64,000 bases of DNA from an uncultured Chitinophaga sp. (GTDB lineage Bacteria > Bacteroidota > Bacteroidia > Chitinophagales > Chitinophagaceae): NCBI RefSeq assembly GCF_937898475.1, contig NZ_CALEJS010000016.1, positions 930,001-994,000 of the forward strand, given 5' to 3'. Position 1 is the stretch's first letter. Every line of letters begins with the position of its first letter. Positions 36,352 through 45,094 of the stretch are shown here, piece by piece. The position numbers were made by a program, and so were the translations under genes. The notes below the pieces were generated by a model. The model worked only from the letters and a program-made list of their open reading frames with translations, was not told the origin of the DNA and did not search any database.

Positions 36352-37004
36352 GGCGCAGACGGTTCCCAGTTCTCCAGCAGTTTGTTTTGTGTATCGTATT
36401 TCCAGATAGCAGGCAGCAGTCTGTCCTGTTCATCATAAGTGCCACCGGCTATCAGTATAGTGTGATCATCTATCCACACAGCCTGTTTCACCACTGTAGA
36501 TGGCCCGCAAAATAAAATGCGTTCCCGTTTTTTCGTTTGTACATTTACGATAGACACTTCTGTATCCGGCTCTCCCGCTTCCAGCACTACTTTGCCGTTC
36601 CTGCCCTGGTGCAGGAAATTACCATAGCTTACCATATCCACTACCTGGCTGCTGTCAGGGCTGTACACAAAAAATTGTTTGAACTGCTCAAACCTTTCCT
36701 CTTCCATATAGAGACTGTCGGCCAAAGCAAGCGTATCTGTGGTGGTACGCTGCAGGTTGTCTGTTGCTACCTGGCCTGCCGTACTGCTGTCTATCCAGCT
36801 CTTCCACTGTATCAGTTTGCGCTCTGTCCAAAATGCCAGGCTGTCTTTATCAGCAGGAGTGAGGGGTGTTTCCTGATCGCTGTCTCCGGGTACCTGTTGC
36901 GTGTCTGTTGTTTTACTGCTGTTGCAGCCGTTACATCCCTGCAGTATGCAGGCAACCAATAGAACGATTGTTATATATAGTGCCCGGTTGGGTTGATATT
37001 GCAC
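36348..37004 (-). CDS. hypothetical lipoprotein (218 aa)
   Basis: I do not recognise the family. It starts at GTG (37004). A hydrophobic stretch ending Ile-Leu-Gln-Gly-Cys at about residue 24 makes it a lipoprotein. A short Thr/Asp/Pro-rich linker follows (SKTTDTQQVPGDSDQ). The C-terminal 100 residues look like part of a small beta-propeller or jelly roll: VVDMVSYGNFLHQG, EVSIVNVQTKKRERILFCG, VWIDDHTILIAGGTYDEQDRLL, ending IWKYDTQNKLLENW. It is 4 bases after the DUF2480 gene, so the two form one transcript. The function is unknown. Confidence 0.65.
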   Translation of the reverse strand: MQYQPNRALYITIVLLVACILQGCNGCNSSKTTDTQQVPGDSDQETPLTPADKDSLAFWTERKLIQWKSWIDSSTAGQVATDNLQRTTTDTLALADSLYMEEERFEQFKQFFVYSPDSSQVVDMVSYGNFLHQGRNGKVVLEAGEPDTEVSIVNVQTKKRERILFCGPSTVVKQAVWIDDHTILIAGGTYDEQDRLLPAIWKYDTQNKLLENWEPSAP

Positions 37005-37008
37005 GCTG

Positions 37009-37512
37009 TTATTTTTTCTTATAGATGGGCACTGTAGAACAGGGCTCTCCGTACATAATGCTTTTTACAACAGGCAGCAGCAGGCGGGTTATTTCCGCAT
37101 AGGCGGCCTCTCCGGCGCCTTTATCGCCACAACCTTTTACCACAACACGTTTATCCACATATTCACTGGTATCAATATCCCGTAACTGCTGCAGGAATAC
37201 GCTGCGGTAAACGGCCTCCGCATCGCCAAAGGCAGCATAACGCGCTACCGGCTGCAGGTAAGTCATTACCAGCATATAGGCCCACATCGGCACAACCGCA
37301 TCTGCCGTACAGGTAATGGCTACTATCTTATCCCGGTATTGTTCCCAGTCATGTGTTTGCAGTGCCGCACGGAAATCCTTTTCCTTCAGGATCATTTCCA
37401 TGAACAGGTAGTGCTTTATGTCAAATACTACAGTCTCCTCTTTAGGATAATAATCCTCCAGGTCTAAAGAAATTAATCCGCTCTGTGCTACTTTATTAAC
37501 AATCTCTTCCAT
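37009..37512 (-). CDS. DUF2480-family protein
   Basis: I start it at the ATG at 37512 (MEEIVNKVAQSGLISLDLEDYYP), which is the conserved DUF2480 beginning and gives 167 residues. A longer frame would add 32 residues of no family resemblance. Other family text: FDIKHYLFMEMILKEKDFRAAL, AVVPMWAYMLV, RVVVKGCGDKGAGEAAYAEITRLLLP and a C-terminal SIMYGEPCSTVPIYKK. It is a small soluble protein conserved in Bacteroidota with no known role that I can name. Two conserved Cys residues near the end may matter. Confidence 0.85.
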   Translation of the reverse strand: MEEIVNKVAQSGLISLDLEDYYPKEETVVFDIKHYLFMEMILKEKDFRAALQTHDWEQYRDKIVAITCTADAVVPMWAYMLVMTYLQPVARYAAFGDAEAVYRSVFLQQLRDIDTSEYVDKRVVVKGCGDKGAGEAAYAEITRLLLPVVKSIMYGEPCSTVPIYKKK

Positions 37513-37640
37513 GTCAGTACTTATTTTCCCTGCAAATTTACTAAATACTCCGTTGTCATTGATCCGTGCCCCTAAGTCCTTAACTGCCAATTCCATAATC
37601 CGCGCCAATCGCTAACTGCTAACAGCCAACAGCTAAAAAA

Positions 37641-37667
37641 AAGCCGTCCTGCTGTAGCGGGACGGCT
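37641..37667 (-). terminator. strong intrinsic terminator after ppiD
   Basis: AGCCGTCC (37642-37649) pairs with GGACGGCT (37660-37667). A T-run follows on both strands (A8 to the left on the plus strand, T5 to the right), so it can work in both directions. It lies 24 bases past the ppiD stop. Confidence 0.88.
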
Positions 37668-37690
37668 TTTTCTATTGTCAGTTATGCTGC

Positions 37691-39781
37691 TTAAAAGAAT
37701 TTGGCGCGGTTGTCCTGGATCTTGCTCTGTTTTTTCAGCACTTCGAACAGTTGCTGACCCAGCATGCCTTTCATACTCTGCTCGTAGGCCTGGCGTACGT
37801 TGTCCAGCTCCTGAACAGGCTGACCGGTAGGCTGGTAGCTGTTTACCTTGATCACATACACACCGGCATTACCTTCAATGGGTGCAGAAACTTTGGCAGT
37901 GCCCCAGCTCTTGTTGAAGGAAGCGCCTACTACTTTAGGTTCGAAACCAAGAGAAGGTACAAAGGGAGTACCGAAGTTGATGCCTTCTGCCTGCTGTACC
38001 GGCTGGCTGGAAGCTTTAGCTGCGGCGTCCAGTGATGCAGGGTTCTGCAGTTTGGCGATCAGCTGTGCTGCCTTTTTGTGCTTCTTCACTTCAGCTTCTA
38101 CCTGCGGTCTTACTTCTTCCAGCGGGGTAAGACCTTCTTCGCGGATACCTGTGAGCACCGCTACAACATATTTATCTTCAAAAGTAAATACCTGGCTGGC
38201 GTCTCCTTTTTTGGCTTCATATGCCCAGCGAACCAGTTCGCGGGCCTGGCCAATACCGGGGATCACGTGATCCATAGGGCGGAGGTTATCGGCAATACGT
38301 TTGTTATATCCTTTAGCCTGCACATTCTTATCGAATGATTTCTGATCGCGGTTCTCGCTGGCAAACTCGCTGGCTGCAGCATAGGCTTTACTGTCAGTTT
38401 CCTTGCTGGCTTCCACGGGTTTGCTCAGGTAAGCCACTTTCAGGGCAGGGCCCAGGTTCTTCTGCTCCATGATCTCAATCAGGTGATAGCCAAATTGTGT
38501 TTTCACCACTTTCAGCTGACCTTTGGATCCTTCAAAAGCAAAGTCTTTGAATTCTTTTACAAAAGTAGTGGCCGGCGTTACTTCGTATTCGCCGCCGTTG
38601 TTTTTGCTGCCCGGGTCATCAGAATACTGGGCAACCATTGCTTTAAAATCAGCACCGCCTCTTACGGCTTTTTCAATACTGTCTATACGGGCTTTGGCAA
38701 CAGAATCTGCCAGGCCGGTTTGCGTACCTATTAATATATGACGCACTTTAACGGTGTCGTACATATTTTTACGGTCTACCATTTTAGCCAGCACCAGGTA
38801 GTTGTTATCCACATAAGGACCATAAATACCGCCTACGGGAAGATTGACGATGCTGTCTTTGTTGGGCACCATCACCGCGCTTTTCGATACATACCCGTCA
38901 TAATATTTTATTTCGGAGTTGCGGTTGATGAAACCTTCAATATCATGGGTGGTATCCATTTCTGTTTTCAGCTCGGCCATCTGCTGCAGGGCGGCTGCAG
39001 TATCTGAACCGGAGGGCAGCGCATCAAAAGATACGTATTCCACTTTACGGGCTTCTTCTGTTTTAAACAGGGATTTGTGATCCTGTATAAATTTATTCAG
39101 CTCGTTATCATTTACCTGGATGGTGGAATCCGGGATAGTGGCGTAAGGAACGTTCACATAAGATACGGTAGCATTCTGGCTGTTATCCTGCTGCTGCTGA
39201 GCGGCCATCCATTTGGGATAGTAAACCGCCTGCGTGATCAGCGCGCCGTATTTCTGTGTTTTCTGGTATTTGCCTACGGCAACTTCCAGCCTGCGGAGAC
39301 CTTCGCGGGTCTGTCCGGTAGGATCCTGGTTAACGTTGCGCAGGATCTGCATCATGGTTTCGCGGTTAAACTCACCGGTCTGGGGATTGGTAAAGTTCTG
39401 CACCACCACCGGGTTAGGATTTTTCCCGTTGAATTGGTCTACTATTTCAGCTTCAGTAACATCGATGCCCAGTTTGCTGTACTCTTCCTCCATGATCTTG
39501 TCACTGAGGAATTCGTTCCAAACCTGCTCGCGGATGGTCTGACGGGTTTGTTCGTCAACACTGCCGCCGGCGCGGTAATTGTTTTCTTGTTCCTGGATGA
39601 GCCGCTGGTATTCTGTAACATCCAGCTCTTCACCATTTACTTTACCTACAGTAGTGGAACGACGGAATAGGGAATTCCTGCCAAAAAAGGCATCCTGCAA
39701 CAGGAAACTAACTATGGCAAGGCAGATCACAACTACGATCACCACCGCATATTTATCCCTGATCTTCTGAATAACTGACAT
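37691..39781 (-). CDS. PpiD-like membrane-anchored peptidyl-prolyl isomerase/chaperone
   Basis: The 696-residue protein has an N-terminal membrane anchor (YAVVIVVVICLAIVSFLL, residues about 11-28), then a SurA/PpiD N-terminal chaperone domain (VNGEELDVTEYQRLIQEQE, VWNEFLSDKIMEEEYSKLGIDVTEAEI). One PPIC (parvulin) domain follows near residues 345-440: VKVRHILIGTQTGL, SDDPGSKNNGGEYE, FGYHLIEIME. A degenerate second PPIC-like part and a long C-terminus follow. PpiD works at the periplasmic face on newly exported outer-membrane proteins. It has the best-supported promoter in the window and is divergent from nadA across the putative origin. Confidence 0.9.
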   Translation of the reverse strand: MSVIQKIRDKYAVVIVVVICLAIVSFLLQDAFFGRNSLFRRSTTVGKVNGEELDVTEYQRLIQEQENNYRAGGSVDEQTRQTIREQVWNEFLSDKIMEEEYSKLGIDVTEAEIVDQFNGKNPNPVVVQNFTNPQTGEFNRETMMQILRNVNQDPTGQTREGLRRLEVAVGKYQKTQKYGALITQAVYYPKWMAAQQQQDNSQNATVSYVNVPYATIPDSTIQVNDNELNKFIQDHKSLFKTEEARKVEYVSFDALPSGSDTAAALQQMAELKTEMDTTHDIEGFINRNSEIKYYDGYVSKSAVMVPNKDSIVNLPVGGIYGPYVDNNYLVLAKMVDRKNMYDTVKVRHILIGTQTGLADSVAKARIDSIEKAVRGGADFKAMVAQYSDDPGSKNNGGEYEVTPATTFVKEFKDFAFEGSKGQLKVVKTQFGYHLIEIMEQKNLGPALKVAYLSKPVEASKETDSKAYAAASEFASENRDQKSFDKNVQAKGYNKRIADNLRPMDHVIPGIGQARELVRWAYEAKKGDASQVFTFEDKYVVAVLTGIREEGLTPLEEVRPQVEAEVKKHKKAAQLIAKLQNPASLDAAAKASSQPVQQAEGINFGTPFVPSLGFEPKVVGASFNKSWGTAKVSAPIEGNAGVYVIKVNSYQPTGQPVQELDNVRQAYEQSMKGMLGQQLFEVLKKQSKIQDNRAKFF

Positions 39782-39811
39782 ATATTATATAATATAAAAT
39801 TTTAGGGAAAG

Positions 39812-39843
39812 CAAAAATAGAATAAAATAGTTGTAACTGCAAA
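39812..39843 (-). promoter_or_regulatory. full Bacteroidota-type promoter of ppiD
   Basis: On the minus strand, TTTG (39843-39840), a 20-base spacer and TATTTTTG (39819-39812) match the TTTG-N19-21-TAnnTTTG consensus exactly. The start would be about 25 bases upstream of the ATG at 39781, in an AT-rich leader. Confidence 0.75.
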
Positions 39844-39899
39844 ACAGTATTTTTTGGGCCTAAAAGCAATACAGTAAAGGATTTCAGGGCTTTTCACCT

Positions 39900-40430
39900 C
39901 CCGTTTTGATCAATCCCCATTCACAGGTTATCCACATTCCGGGGTGTTTTACGGGCAGATGGGGATATCTGTTAGGTATTTGTAAATCAGCCACCAGTAA
40001 AGATTTTCAGCCGCTGATAGTGCAGCTTTTCCCGGGGCAGTTATCCACAATTACCATCGCGAAAATTGCTCATCCACATAAAATTGTGTATAAACCTGGT
40101 AATAAAAAACTTACAGCAGCTTTTACCCGGTTTCAGTTTTCGGGGTCTATTTATCCACAGGAATTGTGAAAAACCATGGCATAAGCGGGTGATTATGTGG
40201 GTAAACAGCCCCATGCATACAGGGAAAACTAATTTTGTTATTCTGCCGGAAGTTTGTCCGGGGTCAAAAAGGGGATAAACGTGGAAAGTAAGCGGCTACT
40301 GTTAACACTTTCTTAATATACCACACACTACAAAGATGTTCACCAAAAACGATATCCACGGGTGTGGATAGAGAGGGCTAAATCCAGTCTGGTAGCGGAA
40401 AAGAACTGTTAATTTCCTGTGGATAGCTCA
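39900..40430. other. candidate chromosomal replication origin (oriC)
   Basis: This gene-free region contains exact DnaA boxes TTATCCACA at 39928-39936, 40041-40049 and 40151-40159 on the plus strand, and TTATACACA on the minus strand at 40085-40093. One-mismatch boxes are at 40070-40078 (plus), 40196-40204, 40363-40371 and 40418-40426 (minus). A box pair forms a palindrome (TATCCAC and GTGGATA, 40353-40370). Very AT-rich stretches on both sides (39781-39830 and 40505-40546) could be the unwinding element. By chance an exact TTATCCACA should appear about 0.004 times in 500 bp on two strands; three are present. No dnaA is adjacent, which is not unusual for the phylum. Confidence 0.85.
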
Positions 40431-40448
40431 GCAAAACAGATTAACAAC

Positions 40449-40456
40449 TACCTTTG
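40449..40456 (+). promoter_or_regulatory. -7 element of nadA
   Basis: TACCTTTG is an exact TAnnTTTG match 90 bases before the nadA ATG, at the right edge of the DnaA-box cluster. No -33 TTTG is seen. Confidence 0.45.
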
Positions 40457-40546
40457 TATTTTACCGGAAAATTCGATTTCCACATATTCACCCCCCTAAT
40501 AGTAGTGGGTTTTTCTTTTTTAAATAAATAATTAAAGTATATAATT

Positions 40547-41554
40547 ATGATTAGGGAGCTAGCCGAAGCGAAAAAAAATTTGCAGCGCAACGGATTTCTG
40601 GATGTGCCCGTTAATGTGAACCTGGATCTGTTTGCCGAAATAGAAAGGCTGAAGAAAGAAAAAAACGCCATTGTACTCGCGCACTATTACCAGGAGCCCG
40701 ATATTCAGGATGTGGCAGACTACATTGGCGACAGCCTGGGGCTGAGCCAGGAGGCCGCCAAAACAGATGCCGACATCATTGTGTTTGCCGGCGTGCATTT
40801 TATGGCCGAGACTGCCAAGATACTGAGCCCACAGAAGAAGGTGCTGCTGCCGGATCTGAAGGCGGGTTGTTCCCTGGCCGACAGCGCCCCTCCCGAGCTG
40901 TTCAGGAAGTTCAGGGAAAAGTACCCCGATCACCTGGTGATCTCTTACATAAACTGCTCTGCAGGTATCAAAGCACTGAGCGATATCATTTGTACGTCCT
41001 CCAATGCCGAAAAAATCATCGAAAGCGTTCCGGCTGACCAGCCCATCATTTTTGCCCCCGACCGGAATTTAGGCAGCTATTTGCGCCGTAAAACGGGTCG
41101 CGACATGATACTGTGGAATGGCGCCTGTATGGTACACGAGATTTTTTCCCTGGAAAAGATCACCCGGCTCAAGGTAAGGCACCCCAAAGCCAAGGTGATT
41201 GCCCACCCCGAATGCGAAGCCGCCGTACTGGAGATCGCCGACTATATAGGGTCTACCACCGGTTTGCTGAAATTTACACAGCGGGATGATGCCCGGGAGT
41301 ACATTGTTGTGACCGAAACCGGTATCCTGCACCAGATGGAAAAGGCCAACCCGGGTAAGACTTTCATTCCCGCACCCCCTAATAATGCCTGCGCCTGTAA
41401 TGATTGCCCGCACATGAAGCTCAATACCCTTGAAAAACTTTACCTCTGTATGGAGTATGAAGAGCCGGAAATCACCATGGATGAGCAATTACGCATTGCT
41501 GCAAAGAAGCCAATAGACCGTATGCTGGAGATCAGCGCACAGTATGGTTTGTAA
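40547..41554 (+). CDS. nadA: quinolinate synthase
   Basis: The 335-residue protein is a complete NadA. It makes quinolinate from iminoaspartate and dihydroxyacetone phosphate for de novo NAD synthesis. The three cluster cysteines are visible: Cys108 in LKAGCSLADS, Cys194 in NGACMVHE and Cys287 in CNDCPHMK. LAHYYQ and the IVFAGVHFMAETAKIL segment are also in place. No nadB or nadC is in the window. A hairpin terminator follows the stop by 60 bases. Confidence 0.97.
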   Translation: MIRELAEAKKNLQRNGFLDVPVNVNLDLFAEIERLKKEKNAIVLAHYYQEPDIQDVADYIGDSLGLSQEAAKTDADIIVFAGVHFMAETAKILSPQKKVLLPDLKAGCSLADSAPPELFRKFREKYPDHLVISYINCSAGIKALSDIICTSSNAEKIIESVPADQPIIFAPDRNLGSYLRRKTGRDMILWNGACMVHEIFSLEKITRLKVRHPKAKVIAHPECEAAVLEIADYIGSTTGLLKFTQRDDAREYIVVTETGILHQMEKANPGKTFIPAPPNNACACNDCPHMKLNTLEKLYLCMEYEEPEITMDEQLRIAAKKPIDRMLEISAQYGL

Positions 41555-41612
41555 ATATTTATAAACCAGTATTTTACAACTATTATTTAATTTAATATTA
41601 CTTTATCGGACG

Positions 41613-41663
41613 GAAGGCCCCGAGAATGTGCTATCCTGGCGCATCCCCGGGGCTTCTTCTTTA
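41613..41663 (+). terminator. terminator of nadA
   Basis: GAAGGCCCCG (41613-41622) pairs with CGGGGCTTC (41648-41656), with one bulged G, and a T-rich TTCTTTAT tail follows. Confidence 0.75.
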
Positions 41664-42108
41664 TATGTAATTCTCAGCGCATAGGTAGTGTGCTGAGAAT
41701 CGTGTATTTGCCTGCCTTCCTGTACTCTCTACGGTATAACGCACGCTAAAGCCCTTCGCGGCGGTTTCATGAAATCTTCCTCATAATGCTGCGCAACAAG
41801 TGAAAGAACTTGTGGTTACACCATCCTCTTTTCAAACTATCATGATACAGATCCATAGATATTCCGTTCCTTATAAGGTAGGGATGAACAAGGTCTGAAG
41901 TAGGGAGCAATAAGGGCTTATATAGGGCTCATCTCTTATCAAACATAAGATGGCACAGCATTTCAGCCCGAAAATCAGACGAAGGTCACGCTTGTACTGC
42001 GTGGAAGGCAAACGGTAATGTGATCGGGAACAAATGAAGGGGTACAGGGAAACTATCGGATAAGGATCCAAAGAAGGCAGGAACGGGGGATAAAAATGAA
42101 TAAGCTGA
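41664..42108. other. intergenic region with one hairpin, no gene seen
   Basis: A perfect 9-base inverted repeat lies at 41670-41678 (ATTCTCAGC) and 41692-41700, just after the nadA terminator. The remaining 400 bases contain short frames only, none with convincing protein character. feoA is transcribed toward this region, and no feoB is found there. Confidence 0.5.
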
Positions 42109-42348
42109 TCAGTTGATCTCTTCTACCCAGATGAAGTCAGCTTCTGTTTTGCGGAGCGATAAATTGTAGCCGGCTACCATGATAGAGATGGGATCTCCGA
42201 GGGGAGCGATCTTTTCCACTTTTACTGTTTCACCAGGCACACAACCCATTTCCATTAGTTTGATATGAAGGTCATCTTTTTCAAATGCTGTAATGATCGC
42301 ACTTCTGCCAATTGCCAGGGAAGATAACTTTATCTGACGTTTACTCAT
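42109..42348 (-). CDS. feoA: FeoA-domain protein
   Basis: The 79-residue single-domain FeoA protein has an SH3-like fold. The family landmarks are the LMEMGCVPGETVKVEKIAPLGDPI segment (MG, G, PLGDP) and YNLSLRKTEADFIWV. FeoA helps the FeoB ferrous iron channel. Here it is alone: neither side carries feoB, which must be elsewhere or absent. It is divergent from ybeY. Confidence 0.88.
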   Translation of the reverse strand: MSKRQIKLSSLAIGRSAIITAFEKDDLHIKLMEMGCVPGETVKVEKIAPLGDPISIMVAGYNLSLRKTEADFIWVEEIN

Positions 42349-42484
42349 TTCAAATCCACTTTGTTAGAACATTCAAGTATTTCAGGATAGGCAAAGGTAC
42401 CTTTCTAAAGCCATCCGGCAAAAAAGAGGGGCGCGTCAATCAGAAATTTCACTATACTTTTACATCCGGGATCAGAAATCTAAT

Positions 42485-42910
42485 ATGGCGATTCAATTTA
42501 CCGCGCACGAAGTTAAAGTACAGATCAGGAACAGGACAAAGCTGAAGGCTTTTCTCAAAGCGCTCTTCCAGCGGGAAGGGCAGGGCCTGCTGGGCCTGCA
42601 GTATGTTTTTTGCAGCGATGCCTACCTGCTGGAAATGAACCAGCAGTTTTTACAGCATGACACTTATACAGACATTATCACTTTTGAGCTGAGTGATGAT
42701 CCAGCCAACACGGAGGGCGAAATCTATATCAGTATAGACCGCGTAAGGGAAAATGCACACAAGTTTGCCGTCAGCGAGGAACAGGAATTACACCGGGTGA
42801 TCTTTCACGGAGCACTGCATTTGTGCGGCTATAAGGACAAATCAAAAAAAGATGCTGCGCTGATGCGTCAGAAGGAAGATGAATGTCTCGTGGAATATTT
42901 TGGTGAATAA
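42485..42910 (+). CDS. ybeY: endoribonuclease YbeY (rRNA maturation factor)
   Basis: The 141-residue protein has the YbeY plan. It includes a SYLLEMN-like segment (DAYLLEMNQQFLQHDTYTDIITFELSDD) and the metal site FHGALHLCGYKDKSKKD. The usual motif is HGxLHLxGYDH. Here the third His is replaced by Asp, a variant I remember from other Bacteroidota members. It cleaves and matures 16S rRNA ends and helps late ribosome assembly. In related bacteria ybeY sits next to mnmG. Here they are separated by about 5.8 kb. Confidence 0.9.
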   Translation: MAIQFTAHEVKVQIRNRTKLKAFLKALFQREGQGLLGLQYVFCSDAYLLEMNQQFLQHDTYTDIITFELSDDPANTEGEIYISIDRVRENAHKFAVSEEQELHRVIFHGALHLCGYKDKSKKDAALMRQKEDECLVEYFGE

Positions 42911-42943
42911 TTGTCAGTGACGCTTTTAAAGGGCGATGCTGTT

Positions 42944-43909
42944 TCAGCTTGTTTTAAACAATCTTTTTATCCTGTTCTTCAGGCGCCGCGACTCCCGGTA
43001 TTGTGCCAATCTTTGCGCTTCCATTGCCGCCCTGGTAACTTCCACCTGGAAATCATAATTGAGTGTGGCAAAATCGGCATCTTTTTCCGGCAGCACAAAG
43101 AGCGGATGGGTGATCTCGCCCAGTTCTTTCCGGGGAATGTTGGCGTACACACTGTCTTCCTGGCTGGTGTGTGTGGAGTTGGCCCCAAACCCGATGTTGC
43201 TGATCATATTGATGTTGGGGATAATGGAGAGGCCGTGTTGAAAAAAGTTGATCAGGGTGAGCTGATAATCCCAGGTGTTAATCTTCCCGGCTTTGGTTTC
43301 TTCAAAAATGCGGTGCCAGCTTTCAATCACCAGCGGATCGGTAAAGATCTTGGGCAGTTGTTTACTTACATCGGCGCCATTGTATAAAGCAAGTTCGCGG
43401 TCATAATCTTTCCACACCCTGCGCCAGCTGGCCCATCCCCAGGCATGTGTAAGGTTGGAGTAATAGTAGGTGGCGGTACCCCAGGTTTTTCCATGCTGGA
43501 GGTTACAACCGGAGATATGCCGGATGCGGGTGTCGTGGCGGTACTTTTCAAGCATGGCATCGCAGAAGCGGAAGAAGCTCTGGTTAGGCAGGCAATCATC
43601 TTCCAGGATAATGCCTTCTTCTTCATGATCAAAGAACCAGTCGATAGCCGAAGAGATGGCCATTTTGCAACCCAGGTTCTTTTCCCTGAAAAGGGTTTTT
43701 ACTTCGCAGTCCCAATCTACCTGTTTGATGATGTTCCTTGTTTCATTGCATAACTGTTGTTCTCCTTCTTTCTCAGGCCTTGGTCCGTCTGCAGCGATGT
43801 ATAATTTTTTTGGCTGAACGTTCCTGATCTGCTCAAATACGCGCGCCGTAAGATCCGGCCGCCTAAAGATCATGAATAATACAGGTGAACGGGATGTGTA
43901 GTGCTCCAT
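42944..43909 (-). CDS. glycosyltransferase, nucleotide-diphospho-sugar type (HlpA-like)
   Basis: The 321-residue protein begins with a GT-A style segment (SPVLFMIFRRPDLTARVFEQIR) and carries a DxD-like EDDCLPNQSFFRFCD at about residue 100. Other features are LTHAWGWASWRRVW and INTWDYQLTLINFFQHG. These match proteins described as nucleotide-diphospho-sugar transferases or HlpA-like, which add sugars to surface polymers. It has no signal or membrane segment. It is the last of three glycosyltransferase genes in one direction, an operon for a surface glycan. The exact sugar is unknown. Confidence 0.8.
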   Translation of the reverse strand: MEHYTSRSPVLFMIFRRPDLTARVFEQIRNVQPKKLYIAADGPRPEKEGEQQLCNETRNIIKQVDWDCEVKTLFREKNLGCKMAISSAIDWFFDHEEEGIILEDDCLPNQSFFRFCDAMLEKYRHDTRIRHISGCNLQHGKTWGTATYYYSNLTHAWGWASWRRVWKDYDRELALYNGADVSKQLPKIFTDPLVIESWHRIFEETKAGKINTWDYQLTLINFFQHGLSIIPNINMISNIGFGANSTHTSQEDSVYANIPRKELGEITHPLFVLPEKDADFATLNYDFQVEVTRAAMEAQRLAQYRESRRLKNRIKRLFKTS

Positions 43910-43959
43910 AAATTAAAGATGTTCTTTTTAAAGATATAAATAATTATGGTTCACCCTGC

Positions 43960-45051
43960 TCAAATCAATTGTTTATATACCTCTAAAGTGCCCTGCATAC
44001 ATTGTTCCATGGAGAACCTGGACAGCTGCCGGATGCCACGCTGTTTCAGCTGTACAGCCTTATCACTGCTATTAATAACAGATTCAATTACTTGTGTCAT
44101 TTCTTCCTGCTGGTAGGGATCGAAGTAGGCGGCGGCATCGCCGCCAACTTCTTTAAAGCAGCTGGTATTGCTGGTGATGACCGGGCAATTGTTTTTAAAT
44201 GCTTCCAGGATGGGAAATCCAAAGCCTTCGTACAAAGAAGGGAAGATAAATGCGATGGCATTCTGATAAAGGGTATTCAGCTGCGCTTCTGTCGCTGCAA
44301 TTTGTTTGGTTCTATCCTGGATACCTGCCCGGAGCAGCAGTTCACGCTCGGCAGATCCCCAGTTGCCACCACCTGTACACACCAGGTTAATATCATAGCG
44401 GTGCATCAATGGTTGTACCGCGCGAACAAACCTGCTGAAGTTCTTGTAGCCATTGGCCCGGTCTCCTACATAGAGTATATAATCCCGGAAGGGAGGAGTA
44501 AAAGCTGGATCTTTTTCCTGTTGGCTCTCCATGTATCCATGGTATACCACGCTGATCTTATGATCAGGAATATTGAAGACCTGCTGCAGATCATTTTTGG
44601 TAGACTGGGAGATGGCGATGATATGATCAGCTTTTGTGATGGTGGCTCTTTTGAAAGGAACGAAATGATCGTGAGGGGAGAAGAACTCCGGGAACAACTC
44701 ATGGATCATATCGTGAACGGTCAGCACAAAAGGTTTCTTCAGTTTTGTCAGGAAGTAGGGATGATAATAGGTGGGATGCAGCAGATCAAAATCATTCTTT
44801 TTGATCATGTGGCGGGCGTACTTTTTGTTCCAGCGCTCCAGCTTATGCTGTTTCTTCAGGAAGGTTTCACCCAGGAATGAGGGCAGGGGCAGTTTCATAT
44901 CCTGGATGTAATGATTCCTGCTATACAACACCAACAGTTTGCAGTCCGGATGTCCGTGATTGTTCAGGTAGCTGTAAATATTAGCGAAGTATCTTGAAAT
45001 CCCGCCGAAACGTTGCATTGAAAATATCTGGTGATCGAAATATACTTTCAT
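43960..45051 (-). CDS. family 1/GT4-type glycosyltransferase
   Basis: The 363-residue protein is a GT-B enzyme. The N-terminal part has FGGISRYFANIYSYL, and the donor site has FIFPSLYEGFGFPILEAFKNNCPVITSNTSCFKEVGGDAA, with the E-x7-E motif. VLTVHDMIHELFP is typical of GT4 enzymes acting on lipid-linked or surface glycans, often mannosyl- or GlcNAc-type. It is the middle gene of the three-gene unit, with 43 bases to the upstream gene and 50 to the downstream one. Confidence 0.88.
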   Translation of the reverse strand: MKVYFDHQIFSMQRFGGISRYFANIYSYLNNHGHPDCKLLVLYSRNHYIQDMKLPLPSFLGETFLKKQHKLERWNKKYARHMIKKNDFDLLHPTYYHPYFLTKLKKPFVLTVHDMIHELFPEFFSPHDHFVPFKRATITKADHIIAISQSTKNDLQQVFNIPDHKISVVYHGYMESQQEKDPAFTPPFRDYILYVGDRANGYKNFSRFVRAVQPLMHRYDINLVCTGGGNWGSAERELLLRAGIQDRTKQIAATEAQLNTLYQNAIAFIFPSLYEGFGFPILEAFKNNCPVITSNTSCFKEVGGDAAAYFDPYQQEEMTQVIESVINSSDKAVQLKQRGIRQLSRFSMEQCMQGTLEVYKQLI

Positions 45052-45094
45052 TCTTGTTGGTTAGTATAGGACTGTAAAATTAACCGGGTATGGT

